Origin: JBFHFS01 sp041583495
GTDB taxonomy: Bacteria > Bacteroidota > Bacteroidia > Bacteroidales > Marinilabiliaceae
Direction of reading: 5' to 3'
Length of the DNA stretch: 46,279 bases
Assembly (NCBI GenBank): GCA_041583495.1
Contig: JBFHFS010000039.1
Coordinates: 1 to 46,279, forward strand
Shown: positions 27,369-36,988 of the stretch, piece after piece
Layout: every line of letters starts with the position of its first letter
Numbering within the stretch: position 1 is the first letter of the stretch
Made by a program: the position numbers and the translations under genes
The notes under the pieces: generated by a model
The model's input: only the letters and a program-made list of their open reading frames with translations
Databases searched by the model: none
Told to the model about the DNA's origin: nothing

Positions 27369-27666
27369 ACTTCAATATAATTAAGGAATATTCTCCTACG
27401 TCTGAACCCGGTAAATAAAAAAGAAAACAAGAAAGGAAATGCGGTGGAAAAACGAACCTAACTTGTTATATTTGAATCAATTACAAGTTAAGGCAATAAA
27501 TTAAACGAAACCCACTGTTTATGTCTTCAAAATTAGAAAATAAATGCGAAGGAGGAAAACATTCATGGCAATAAATAAAAGGAGACCATCTCGCCTACCA
27601 TATCCAGACGCTTACACGAAAGTTTTGGAAATTAACGCAACAATAGTAACCTCCTCTTAATTAACA
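27369..27666 (+). promoter_or_regulatory. intergenic boundary with an orphan plus-strand promoter-like box
   Basis: TATATTTG at 27467-27474 matches the -7 box on the plus strand, but only short ORFs follow (17 codons from 27521; 38 codons from 27544 with a GGAGG-containing stretch inside). No -33 partner is seen. This gap separates the housekeeping block from the PUL, so it may be the truncated 5' end of a lost gene. Confidence 0.3.
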
Positions 27667-29712
27667 TCAATCGCTAATTACGTATTCATACAGGCAATAG
27701 GAAAATTCCTCCGGTAACTCAAACTGGATTTCCCGTTTTGAATTTGGGATTGCCTTTATCATTTTACCCTTGCCCAGGATGGGAGTAAAAGCCACTGGAT
27801 TATTAACTGGCAATAATGTCGGCAGTAAATAGGAAGATTCTGTATTCTTTTCCCTGAATACCAGCAAGTACCCGGAATGGTCATTAATTACAGACTGAAA
27901 ACCCGTCCAGTTATAACCGTTAGGCTCTTCTCCTATTGGAAATACATCTCCCGAATGTAGCCGGGACTGAATACTTCTATACTTTTTAATTACTGAAGCT
28001 ATGTCATGGGCTTCATCGGGCAATCCTGTGCCTTCGAACCATGCCAACGGTTGTGCCATCATCGTGATTGCAAACTGGTATTCAAAGGGAATAGCATAAG
28101 GGGCAAGTGGATCCCCCTCCCCATACATGTTTTTGTTCCTCCATTTATTCAGAAATTCCACCTGTAAATTTTTTGTAGGCAGATAAGCCGATAATTGCCA
28201 TAAGTTGCGCAATGTCCAGTGTGGGTAATAGTTCCCCAAGTCGGTATAACGGTTCTCCAGAAAAATATTGCCATAGGAATTCATGTAATGGTAACCTGTC
28301 CTGTTCCCGGAAGTGGCATCAAGGTTAATTACAATTCCACCTTCCGAATCTTTGGATACCTTTTCAAACAGGAGCCAAAGTCTATGATCTGAAAGTTTAT
28401 CCGGTAATTGAGTCCCATCTATTTTAAAATAACAAATGCCATAATCCCGGAATAAGTCCAATATAACTTCAGCATCGGATTCCCAATTCTCATAACTATT
28501 GTGATTGCTTGGGTGGAACCAAAGCCCCAGGCGGATCCCTTTTTCCTCAGCATACCGGGCTATAGGCTTGAATCCATTGGGTAGACGCCCTGCGTGTGGC
28601 GTCCAATCTTCTTTGCTCCACATATCCCACTTATGACCTTTTGAATCAGCAGAATTTACCGAAAGTCCCTGCTGCCAACCATCGTCAATTTGAAAATGAG
28701 AAATTCCCAATTTTTCGCAGGCATCCAATTCTGCCTTTAAAAAAGTTTCGCTGATACTGGCATCTTTATTTCGATCGCCCCACGTATTCATCATCACCAT
28801 ATTATCCCTTTCTGGAATTCTGTAGCGCACCGAGTTTTGGTAGCTTCGGAGCGAATACATAAACCCCTGATCCGTACCATCAAATACCCCAACAACACTA
28901 CCATACAACTTAACCCATTCCCCGGTTAGGAGTTCCCCTTCAGGCAACCCGGCACCTTCCACCGTAATGGAATTCCTAATTGATTTAAAATCATATCCCG
29001 GGTAACCTAATTGGACAAATGAGCATGGGGCTTCCTTTAAAATAAAAACCCCACCATGTGCGCCTCCCTGTTGACTTACTTGTAAAAGGTTCCCCCTTAA
29101 TTTTAATTCCCGGATATAGGCCAGGGCTTCATCTGTTTTGATCAGATTATTATTGACATCAGTCCTGTCAAAAAACTCAATTGCCTTTAGCATTGGATAA
29201 TCAAATACCGTATTAAACCTTTCCAAGACCAATGGATCGTCATAGATTTCCTCTATTTCTTTAAATTGGGGTTCAACGTTTATAAAAATATAGTTTTCAC
29301 AGGCAATAGCCGGGGTATCTGCTGATATACGAAATATCCGCTTAATCATAAAGCTACCATAATCAAGGAACACCTCTGCAGCTAAATAGGCCCCACGTAA
29401 GTTATCTCCTTCTACTTCTCGGCTTTTGAACACTGAATTAATCACCGGAAACCTGAGGTTAAACCGTAAAGCAGGCGAGGTTGACATTTGGAAAAGATTT
29501 TCACCCCTCTTCAGGTAAACCAGATTCAATGATACAAGTTCCCCATTATTCCATAAAAATTGCCTTTTGATTAAATTATTTGAGAGAGTAAGGGTGTCAT
29601 TACGCAAAAAGGCCTGGAGTTGGCTATTGGCAGTAGTAAATGAAAATAATAACATAGCCACCATTAATACCCTCGTTTTGACCATATTTGCTAAAAATTT
29701 CATCATACTCAT
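27667..29712 (-). CDS. GH36/clan GH-D alpha-galactosidase-like glycosidase
   Basis: 681 residues from the ATG at 29712 (an earlier ATG at 29754 would put 14 residues before the signal peptide). The signal peptide ends near TTANSQ. An N-terminal beta-supersandwich (30-300) is followed by a TIM barrel with MMNTWGDR, FQIDDGWQQ (D343/D344), GLWFHPSNHNS, the nucleophile-like D432 in CYFKIDGTQ, and INLDATSGNR (candidate acid/base D465). These are the landmarks of clan GH-D, but the usual melibiase strings are altered, so the substrate is probably an alpha-galactoside or a related sugar. It is the last gene of the PUL and probably acts in the periplasm. Confidence 0.75.
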   Translation of the reverse strand: MSMMKFLANMVKTRVLMVAMLLFSFTTANSQLQAFLRNDTLTLSNNLIKRQFLWNNGELVSLNLVYLKRGENLFQMSTSPALRFNLRFPVINSVFKSREVEGDNLRGAYLAAEVFLDYGSFMIKRIFRISADTPAIACENYIFINVEPQFKEIEEIYDDPLVLERFNTVFDYPMLKAIEFFDRTDVNNNLIKTDEALAYIRELKLRGNLLQVSQQGGAHGGVFILKEAPCSFVQLGYPGYDFKSIRNSITVEGAGLPEGELLTGEWVKLYGSVVGVFDGTDQGFMYSLRSYQNSVRYRIPERDNMVMMNTWGDRNKDASISETFLKAELDACEKLGISHFQIDDGWQQGLSVNSADSKGHKWDMWSKEDWTPHAGRLPNGFKPIARYAEEKGIRLGLWFHPSNHNSYENWESDAEVILDLFRDYGICYFKIDGTQLPDKLSDHRLWLLFEKVSKDSEGGIVINLDATSGNRTGYHYMNSYGNIFLENRYTDLGNYYPHWTLRNLWQLSAYLPTKNLQVEFLNKWRNKNMYGEGDPLAPYAIPFEYQFAITMMAQPLAWFEGTGLPDEAHDIASVIKKYRSIQSRLHSGDVFPIGEEPNGYNWTGFQSVINDHSGYLLVFREKNTESSYLLPTLLPVNNPVAFTPILGKGKMIKAIPNSKREIQFELPEEFSYCLYEYVISD

Positions 29713-29750
29713 TTTAATTGTTTGATTAATACTGATGTATTGTCCGACTA

Positions 29751-29951
29751 TCATACCCCCCTGTCTCCCTTCCTTTCAATTCCAATAGCAACTGCTATTC
29801 CGGCAGGTTTTCCACCACAAACAATAACCTCTTCCACAGCAACAATTTCAATCGCTTATTTCTGCTCCGCCAATATATCACTGGGTGAAATGAGTTCATT
29901 TTCTACCGATCCCATCAGAGCCAAAAAACTTAAAAAGGTTGGTATTTCTGT
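29751..29951 (-). pseudogene. truncated, stop-interrupted N-terminus of an FAD-dependent oxidoreductase
   Basis: On the minus strand one frame reads PTFLSFLALMGSVENELISP (signal-like), SDILAEQK, a TAA at 29856-29858, then AIEIVAVEEVIVCGGKPAGI followed by AVAIGIERKGDRGV and a stop at 29751-29753. The second part matches the dinucleotide-binding start of secreted FAD-dependent oxidoreductases (VVVGGGPAGI...AA). Both the internal stop and the missing rest show a dead fragment. It lies immediately before the GH36-like gene, where such oxidoreductases sometimes occur in PULs. Confidence 0.5.
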
Positions 29952-30042
29952 TCAGATAAATTTTCTTCTCTTTACCCTGCAATAAGCCGTGAATGAAACC
30001 ATAATTGTACTTCATGAAGTCGTTCTTATAGTCATTAGTTTT

Positions 30043-31527
30043 TTATTTTAACCCGGTTAAATCAGAATCAACATTTATTGTTCCGTTACCAGGCAATACT
30101 TTGCCTAAAAAATCATCATGTAATTCTATATTTGAAGAAGTTTTTAGAAATATCTTCTTGTTGTCTACACTATTGGTCAACAATTCCATTTCTCCTTCTT
30201 TATTGAATATACAATTGGAAATACTGATTTTGGTTTTTAGATAATCGGTCATCGCTTTATTCCCGTGAAAATTAATCCGGTTCTCTTTGATGCTTGAATT
30301 TGTGATTACTACCACATCAACAGGAGTACCTATTGAAATGAAGTCCTTCTTCTCATCGTGCAGGATTCGAATATGATCAAAAAGTAATTGTTCCTGCATG
30401 GGAATCTTAGCCCCGGGATAATAAGAGCGGCTAAACTTGTCATTATCGAAGTGTACTGAAAAACCCACGCGAGGTTTTTCCAGAAATATATCCCGAAAAA
30501 CAACATTCTTCACCCCAGCAGTGTAAGTGATATCTTTCTGAACAACACCCCAATTGATTCCATCGTAAATTTTATTGCCACTCTCATGTGTTGGTCTTGT
30601 TACCGATGTATATTTTGTTCCATCAGCTTTAGCCCTCACCCGATATAATATTCCGTTTGACACTACTGCATCCGATTGTTGTACTTCCATTCCCGGTTTC
30701 CAATCAATCCAGGCTCCAGCTAGTATCCGACAAAAATATCCTGTTGTATTTTCAGCATTCAAATCATGACAATTTTCTACAACCCCATTTTCTATCCAGC
30801 CCAGCTCAGGATTTGAGGTTGCATAATCATGGGCATTTAACGCAATGGCATCGTCATAGGTTTGAAAAATACAATCCCGGATAGTGAACCGATTTCCCCG
30901 GCCAAGATGTATTCCATCCTTCTTCCCTTTGATGATAACATCGTCAATGATCAGGTCTTCAAACGTACAAACATGAATACCAAACTGCATTTTTTCAAGA
31001 TCCAGACACCGAAACTTTTCAATACGCAAATCTTTCACATAAAAAAAAGCAATCTGGCCCCGTAGGCCATAAACCTCTGAAAAAACCTTATCCTGTCCAT
31101 TAACCTTTAGGTTTAAACCTTCAATTGTAACGTGTTCATCGTAAGTTTTTGTAAGGGCCCCCTTGTTCAGAAATACATGAGAAAAAACACCGTATTCATC
31201 TACTTTCTGAAGAATAACATGATTTCCAAAGGAAAGGGTTGTATGGCTTCCAATATAAATTGTTCCTGCAATTTTATATAATCCCGGCTTACTGACCACG
31301 ATTGGTCCACCCTGGTCGACCGCTTTCTGTAAGGCAATAACATTTTCCTTTCCGCTTGAAAAAGGTAAAAAACCATAATCAGCAGCATCAACATATCCAA
31401 TTTTTCTTTCACTCCTGTTCTTCCCTTTGGAAAATACAGTCTGCGGTTGTAAAACAATAAAACTCGTTATTAGTAGTACTCCAAACCAACGCAAAAATTG
31501 TTTACTTAAAATATTCATATTCCTCAT
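30043..31527 (-). CDS. secreted right-handed beta-helix protein, GH28/pectate lyase-like
   Basis: 494 residues with a signal peptide (about 1-33, ending VFSKG). The N-terminus (VDAADYGFLPF, then ALQKAVDQGGPIVVSKPGLY) is the standard opening of pectate lyase superfamily and GH28 proteins. The helix core carries DGIHLGRGN and TYDDAIALNAHD, close to the GH28 motifs DGIH and DD-x-AI. A large insertion at about 245-320 interrupts the coils. Catalysis on galacturonan-type chains is plausible but the full GH28 set (NTD, GHG, RIK) is not clear. It is part of the PUL and presumably periplasmic. Confidence 0.7.
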   Translation of the reverse strand: MRNMNILSKQFLRWFGVLLITSFIVLQPQTVFSKGKNRSERKIGYVDAADYGFLPFSSGKENVIALQKAVDQGGPIVVSKPGLYKIAGTIYIGSHTTLSFGNHVILQKVDEYGVFSHVFLNKGALTKTYDEHVTIEGLNLKVNGQDKVFSEVYGLRGQIAFFYVKDLRIEKFRCLDLEKMQFGIHVCTFEDLIIDDVIIKGKKDGIHLGRGNRFTIRDCIFQTYDDAIALNAHDYATSNPELGWIENGVVENCHDLNAENTTGYFCRILAGAWIDWKPGMEVQQSDAVVSNGILYRVRAKADGTKYTSVTRPTHESGNKIYDGINWGVVQKDITYTAGVKNVVFRDIFLEKPRVGFSVHFDNDKFSRSYYPGAKIPMQEQLLFDHIRILHDEKKDFISIGTPVDVVVITNSSIKENRINFHGNKAMTDYLKTKISISNCIFNKEGEMELLTNSVDNKKIFLKTSSNIELHDDFLGKVLPGNGTINVDSDLTGLK

Positions 31528-31644
31528 TTATAGTTAACAATGTTTTTTTAGGACTAAGAGGGTGATTTCATTGGCTCCCAATCCGAAGAAAGGGTGCGAT
31601 TCATTTTTCTTAATCTATTGATTTACAAAAAATTCTACCGGCAG

Positions 31645-33738
31645 TTATTTTTTACCGAAATACGGCTCACCGCTAAATTTATTAAAAACAAGTAATCCGT
31701 CATGGCCTCCGGGAACAATTACCATATCACCACATTCTTTAATTAATCCAGGATTCCCACTTAATTGAAGTTGCCAGTTTTCTTTAGGTGAATTTATATT
31801 GCTAATATCAACTGCAAATACAATTCCTTTCATTCTGTTGGATACATATAACCTTGAGTTATCATAAACAACGGGTTTACCTTTTAAGTACAGCTGTCCT
31901 GTTTTTATTGGATTTTTTATTTTTAATTGCGGTTTATCTGGTCCATTTTGGATGATATACCCCCCCTCATAAATGGCCAGTACTTTGTCATCCAGAAATG
32001 CGACACCGTTTATCACCCCCAGGGGAGGTATAAATTGCCCTAAAAATTTAATCCCATCCTGGCTTTTGATGTCATAAAAAAAACATCCGGTGGTATGCCA
32101 ACTGCCAGCCACAAACCTATTATTTAAAAAACCATTTGCTATTGGTAATCGATACAATAACCCGGAATTGGGTTTGAACGAGGTAAGCAACGTTATTTCA
32201 TTTAAATTTTCAACATCTAAAATCTCAAGATGATCTGCCCCTGCATGCAAAATTGCAAGGCCTTGCTCCGTATTAATTAACAGCTGATATATTCCTCCGT
32301 TTTTAGAGGAATAACGGCTAATAAAACGGGGTTCAGTCGATCCATCATAATTCCAAACGGAGAGTCCATCTATACCTTCGGCCAGATACAATATTTCATT
32401 TTCTAAAAAAACATCAAAAACAATTGTGCCTGTTTCTAAAATCTGTTTCCCCTCAATCTGTGGAAATAAGCTAACTTCATGAACTCCTCCATCTCCCGCA
32501 GCAATCAATGCTTTCTTTTCGTTTTTTAAAACGCAGGCAGAATGCACCTGCCCTTTTGCATCGTAGGAAGAAAAATTTTCAGGTTTATTGGTTAAGGGTT
32601 CTGAATAGCTTATTTTTCTCCTGTTTAATGTAACCGGCATCGCGGTTTCTGGAGCTTCTACAACATATAAATCATTCATTAACCCTGCGATATAAACCAC
32701 ACCATCACCTACTGCAAATCCCCCAATTGGTCCACTCTTATTTTTTCCTTTAAAAAAGGAGTGCATGTAATCAGGCATTGGGGGAATAGGAATAGCTGCA
32801 TGACTCACGATAAAAGGATTTGTTGGATCTTTTATATCGACAACAAAGAGCCCTGCCTCAGAATCACCCACAAAAGCATAATTCCCGACTACCTGAATGT
32901 CCCACATATCGGCATATAGCATATAATACTTTACAGGAAATTTAAGCACTGAGAGTTTTTTAGGACTACCAGGCTCAGATATATCAATTATTTCCATGCC
33001 GTGCCCTTTACCCCAGTATGTTGAATCGGTACTGCTATTTTTCCATCCTCTCGCATGGTGTCCTGTTGCTGCAAAACAAAGATCACCTTTCACAAATACT
33101 CCATCCCCATAACCATCCAGTTCTATCCTTGAAATTATTTGTGGATTTTGGGGGTTGGAAATATTTGTCAGCACCACTTCTTTTGTTCCCCAATCGCCGA
33201 TAACAGCAATCGTATCTGTTAAAAAAACCGATTGGGCTTCACCGGTTCTGATCATGCTTAAAAAAGAAGGTTTACTGGGATTTGATACATTTAAAAACTC
33301 TACTCCATATTGTCGGTTGGTAACGGCTGCTATTGAACCAGATGCATCAATTCCTGTTGCCAACTCAAGAGTATCATAATGTGCAACTTTTCGAAGTTTT
33401 TTAGGATTACTAATGTCAATAACAAAAAGTCCTTCCTCCCTTGAAGTAACATAAGCATATCCCTCCTGAACTTGTATTTGCCGAACATTTCCCAGTCCGG
33501 GCAGAGTATCTAATAATTCCGGATTCTCTGGTAATGAAATATCATATGAATAAATTTTCTCGCTACCTATTACAAATAATAAATTATCGGTTACCACAGC
33601 ATCTTTGCATGAACCAATGTTTAATTTTTTTAATATGGTGAGTTCTGAAACCGCTCCATTACTTCTATTGGTTACATTAGTACAACCTACAACCACGATT
33701 AATAAAAGTAATGCAATAGAGGAAATTTTGATTTTCAT
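31645..33738 (-). CDS. LVIVD-repeat beta-propeller lipoprotein
   Basis: 697 residues. Lipobox VVVGC gives Cys19. At least five LVIVD-type repeats are visible in the first half, each of the form hydrophobic strand, G, then LFVIDISNPKKL, VEFLNVSNPSKP, VVLTNISNPQNP, MEIIDISEPGSP or LFVVDIKDPTNP. The second half continues the propeller. No catalytic residues are evident. Such proteins are surface- or periplasm-exposed lipoproteins, probably binding ligand or protein. It sits inside the PUL between the DUF1593 and GH28-like genes. Confidence 0.8.
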   Translation of the reverse strand: MKIKISSIALLLLIVVVGCTNVTNRSNGAVSELTILKKLNIGSCKDAVVTDNLLFVIGSEKIYSYDISLPENPELLDTLPGLGNVRQIQVQEGYAYVTSREEGLFVIDISNPKKLRKVAHYDTLELATGIDASGSIAAVTNRQYGVEFLNVSNPSKPSFLSMIRTGEAQSVFLTDTIAVIGDWGTKEVVLTNISNPQNPQIISRIELDGYGDGVFVKGDLCFAATGHHARGWKNSSTDSTYWGKGHGMEIIDISEPGSPKKLSVLKFPVKYYMLYADMWDIQVVGNYAFVGDSEAGLFVVDIKDPTNPFIVSHAAIPIPPMPDYMHSFFKGKNKSGPIGGFAVGDGVVYIAGLMNDLYVVEAPETAMPVTLNRRKISYSEPLTNKPENFSSYDAKGQVHSACVLKNEKKALIAAGDGGVHEVSLFPQIEGKQILETGTIVFDVFLENEILYLAEGIDGLSVWNYDGSTEPRFISRYSSKNGGIYQLLINTEQGLAILHAGADHLEILDVENLNEITLLTSFKPNSGLLYRLPIANGFLNNRFVAGSWHTTGCFFYDIKSQDGIKFLGQFIPPLGVINGVAFLDDKVLAIYEGGYIIQNGPDKPQLKIKNPIKTGQLYLKGKPVVYDNSRLYVSNRMKGIVFAVDISNINSPKENWQLQLSGNPGLIKECGDMVIVPGGHDGLLVFNKFSGEPYFGKK

Positions 33739-33932
33739 TGTAGATTCAGTTACTTATTGAAAAATTTATTGGAAAAGCAGTTATGAATTATTCCGAAAAG
33801 GTTCCTCTTCCATTTCCCTTTCTTAAGCGGGCAGTACAATTAATTCCGTTTTGCCTCACCCTGTAGGATCCGTCGATTTTCAGAATTCTCCAAAAAGTAA
33901 ATATTCCCAATATAAACTTTCGGTTACTGTTA

Positions 33933-35366
33933 TCAATTGCTGCTTACAATAATCCTTTTGTAGGAAACAAGTGGAGGATAACCATTATCTTTTACTTCAA
34001 GTATAATATGAATACTCTTCCCTTTTGAGTCAATTGGAACCACAAATTCAGTTTCTGGTGAATTTTCTTTTGAAATATTAATATCACCATCGAATGTATC
34101 AGCAGCATCATAGTGCCACCATCTGTATACGAGCTCATCTCCGTCCGGATCAAAAGAGCCAATTGAGTTGAGCTGAACTGTCTCGCCCGGTTGTGCCTCC
34201 ATAAAAACAAAATCTGGTGATAAATCTCCATCAAATGCCGCCTTTGGATCATGGTTTGCCGACACATAATCCTTTGTTTCCCACATACAGCGCGAATAAA
34301 AGCTATTTGAAGCTTCCGTTGTCCAACGTTTAAGTTCATTTGATTTTAATGGGTTTGCCATCCACACATTTTTTAAGCCATATGGATGAAACATATCCCC
34401 CCAACCCCCAAATTCAGGATTGGCGATATTGCTAAGACCAAGGTTCATGGCAATCAGGTTCAGAAATGCAGGAGTATCTCCTTCACCCCCCTTATCGTAT
34501 AGTTGACCCAGGAGCCCAGAATATTCATGCACCTTTTTTACATCAATGACTTCGAGATAATTCCAGAAATTAACTACATCGGCCAGCAACATTCCGGGCA
34601 TTAACCTTTCCTGGTCATAATCACCATAAAATTGGTATTTTTTAAAAACGTTATTCCCGATCGAATCCAGATCAAGAAACATATCAAAAGTTACATCCTG
34701 AAAGCTGATACAATGAAAAATCAATTTATCGAGAAGTTGCTGAACCTGTTCCGGGGTATGCTTTTGTTGGTAACGCCACATGGCTTGGGCAAAGGTAATT
34801 GATCCTCCCCAAAAGCCGACATAAATCAGGCGGTCATCGTCCCGGTCAAAAACTTCCTGCAGAAAATCAGAGCCTTCCGTGTCCCATTCTTCTCCAACGT
34901 AATCCCAAAACTTTTCCTGCCCGTTATCTGTAGATCCTGTCATTCGTTGTGCATATCCTTTGCCTTTTTTGGTAATACTGCGGAAATGGTCAGCCGAAGG
35001 AAAAGCCGGGTCGTGCAAACGTAAATTGTCTTCTATTTCAGCATAGGAATCAATTATCGCATGTGTCCTTTCCCACATTTTTTCGAGCCAATTTTCAGTT
35101 CTTTGAGCCTCAGGTCCCTGATCTGCTAAAATTATTGCCTCGATATCAATTTCATTAGCATAATGTAGAAGTCTGATAAGAGAATTATCATCATCATGGG
35201 TCATATCAGTGCATATTACATAGCGATATTTTTTAGCCGGATATGATGTATTTTCAATAACTTTAGTCTCTTTGGTAATGCACCCGGTTAATACCGAACA
35301 TAAAAAAAATATGACCCCGATTCTTATCCGTTTCAATTCATTAATTTTCATAAATCTGATTTTCAA
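33933..35366 (-). CDS. DUF1593 (Sde182-like) nucleoside hydrolase-fold lipoprotein
   Basis: 477 residues. Lipobox VLTGC gives Cys29. Residues 45-330 are the DUF1593 nucleoside hydrolase-like domain: VICTDMTHDDDNSLIRLL supplies the acidic cluster, and the WGGSITFAQAMW segment and the GLSNIANPEFGGWGD region match Sde182. Residues 375-475 are the Sde182 C-terminal/PKD-like domain (SIGSFDPDGDELVYRWW). Sde182 was described as cellulose-binding; the reaction, if any, is unknown. Its 3' neighbour in the PUL is the LVIVD lipoprotein, and GH31 lies 14 bp upstream. Confidence 0.85.
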   Translation of the reverse strand: MKIRFMKINELKRIRIGVIFFLCSVLTGCITKETKVIENTSYPAKKYRYVICTDMTHDDDNSLIRLLHYANEIDIEAIILADQGPEAQRTENWLEKMWERTHAIIDSYAEIEDNLRLHDPAFPSADHFRSITKKGKGYAQRMTGSTDNGQEKFWDYVGEEWDTEGSDFLQEVFDRDDDRLIYVGFWGGSITFAQAMWRYQQKHTPEQVQQLLDKLIFHCISFQDVTFDMFLDLDSIGNNVFKKYQFYGDYDQERLMPGMLLADVVNFWNYLEVIDVKKVHEYSGLLGQLYDKGGEGDTPAFLNLIAMNLGLSNIANPEFGGWGDMFHPYGLKNVWMANPLKSNELKRWTTEASNSFYSRCMWETKDYVSANHDPKAAFDGDLSPDFVFMEAQPGETVQLNSIGSFDPDGDELVYRWWHYDAADTFDGDINISKENSPETEFVVPIDSKGKSIHIILEVKDNGYPPLVSYKRIIVSSN

Positions 35367-35380
35367 CTTGTTTTACACCC

Positions 35381-36988
35381 TTATCTTAGCTTAATGAAAT
35401 ACGGAATTCGATCAATAGGGACCTCAATTGAAATGGTTCTTCCTCCTTCATATTCTTTCTCATCATCCGCCATCCAGATTCCCTGAGGAAGTACGACCTC
35501 TCTCGAATACCCTTTGGTAAGCATTGGAGCTACAAGGAGCTCACTTCCAAGCATAAACTGGTCCTTAATATTTTCAAACCCCTGGTTGGGAAAGTAATAT
35601 TCCAGGTTCGACATAATGGGCTCTCCACATTTTGCAGATTGGTGAGCCAATGACATTATCATTGGCATAAATTCCCTTCGTAGTTCAATTGCCATTTTAA
35701 CGGCTTCAAAATTGACTTTATCCAAAACTCTCCAAGGAGCTACAGAAAATTGCATCATAGGCATTAAAGCATGGCACTGTGCTGAGCGGACAATCAATTC
35801 CTGATTAATGGTTGAACTATCTTCAAATGATGACAGTAACCCGCCACCAATCATATCTGGGCATGAAAAAGGATATCCCGAAAGGCCTTCAACAACCATA
35901 TGGGGAATTAGTTTCTGCAGATCTTCCCATTCGTGGCCTTTGTCCTGCAATCTTTGAGCAAGGGGCTGACCTCCCATTTTCCAACAGGCCCGGAACTCGT
36001 TCAATGAAAACCTTAAACCAAATTGAGCATATGATTCACAATGCTCATTGCTATTTAACCCTCCCATACTTAGCGTATTATCCGGGTAAAATTTCATATC
36101 ACCTGCATCAAATTTAAACCCATCGATGTCATAATCTTCTACCAACCGGTCCAATTGCTCATTAAACCAATTGACACTTACAGGGTTTGAAAAATCCAAT
36201 AACGCAGAAACTCCGTTCCACCAACGGATCATTGCGGGCTCCTCAGCCATTTCCCAAGAGTCAATGCCGTTATCATTTTCAAGTAAAAAAGCCTTCTCCT
36301 TTTTCAATTTCCGATACAGTAATGATTGGTCGGCACTCACAAAAGGGCAAATCCATAACATTACCTTAAATCCTAGTTCATGTAAGCGGTCCGTCATTGC
36401 TTTCGGATCAGGGAAACGCCCGGGATGAAAATCCCAAACGCCGTAATCTTCCTGCCATGTGTCATCAATCATTAAAACACCGGAGGGCAATCCATTTTCA
36501 ATAACTGCCTCTGCATATTTAATTATATCTTCCTGGTTCTGGTTAAAATTCAATTCGATCCAGGTATTGTACTGGGGTGAACTAAATAGCAGGGTATCGG
36601 GCAAATGTCCACCAAATTGAAAATATTGCTCACTTACAAATTTGTGGGCTTCGCGAAGCGAACTTCCTGCTTTCCCAATTGTAACGGAGAGATGTGGATC
36701 CGTTACAATCAAATCGTTCCCAATACGGGCGAAACTAAAAGGTTCTTCACTCCAGCAATATTGTCCCTTGCTGGTCAGAATTAAAGGTTGTAACTGATTG
36801 CTTTTATTGTCTTCATGAAAATCCATTTTATAACCAGGATTGATTGGCATCAGGTTCCCCTCCCTTATAATTCCAGCCCAAACGGCTTCATTTTCCTGTA
36901 ACTTGATTGTATCAACTCTGCATCCATTTTCAGCCTTGGAAATGATTAGCTCTATAATCAGCAAGAAGAGTAGTATTACTTTTTTCAT
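35381..36988 (-). CDS. GH31 family alpha-glycosidase
   Basis: 535 residues with a signal peptide (about 1-18). The GH31 barrel is seen in SGVLMIDDTWQEDYGVWDF, GFKVMLWICPFVS, the nucleophile region DGFKFDAGD (candidate D294), the QRLQDKGHEW segment (candidate acid/base D349) and GLSGYPFSCPDMIGGG. The protein is shorter than most GH31 enzymes and lacks a long C-terminal part. Specificity cannot be read off: alpha-glucosidase, alpha-galactosidase, alpha-xylosidase and sulfoquinovosidase activities all occur in GH31. Its start overlaps the pyruvyl transferase-like gene by four bases (ATGA), implying coupled translation. Confidence 0.83.
   Translation of the reverse strand: MKKVILLFLLIIELIISKAENGCRVDTIKLQENEAVWAGIIREGNLMPINPGYKMDFHEDNKSNQLQPLILTSKGQYCWSEEPFSFARIGNDLIVTDPHLSVTIGKAGSSLREAHKFVSEQYFQFGGHLPDTLLFSSPQYNTWIELNFNQNQEDIIKYAEAVIENGLPSGVLMIDDTWQEDYGVWDFHPGRFPDPKAMTDRLHELGFKVMLWICPFVSADQSLLYRKLKKEKAFLLENDNGIDSWEMAEEPAMIRWWNGVSALLDFSNPVSVNWFNEQLDRLVEDYDIDGFKFDAGDMKFYPDNTLSMGGLNSNEHCESYAQFGLRFSLNEFRACWKMGGQPLAQRLQDKGHEWEDLQKLIPHMVVEGLSGYPFSCPDMIGGGLLSSFEDSSTINQELIVRSAQCHALMPMMQFSVAPWRVLDKVNFEAVKMAIELRREFMPMIMSLAHQSAKCGEPIMSNLEYYFPNQGFENIKDQFMLGSELLVAPMLTKGYSREVVLPQGIWMADDEKEYEGGRTISIEVPIDRIPYFIKLR

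Noticed and set aside
27544..27660. 38-codon plus-strand ORF with a GGAGG stretch
   Set aside because: Bacteroidota do not rely on strong Shine-Dalgarno sites, and no family is recognisable; treated as part of a possible gene remnant.
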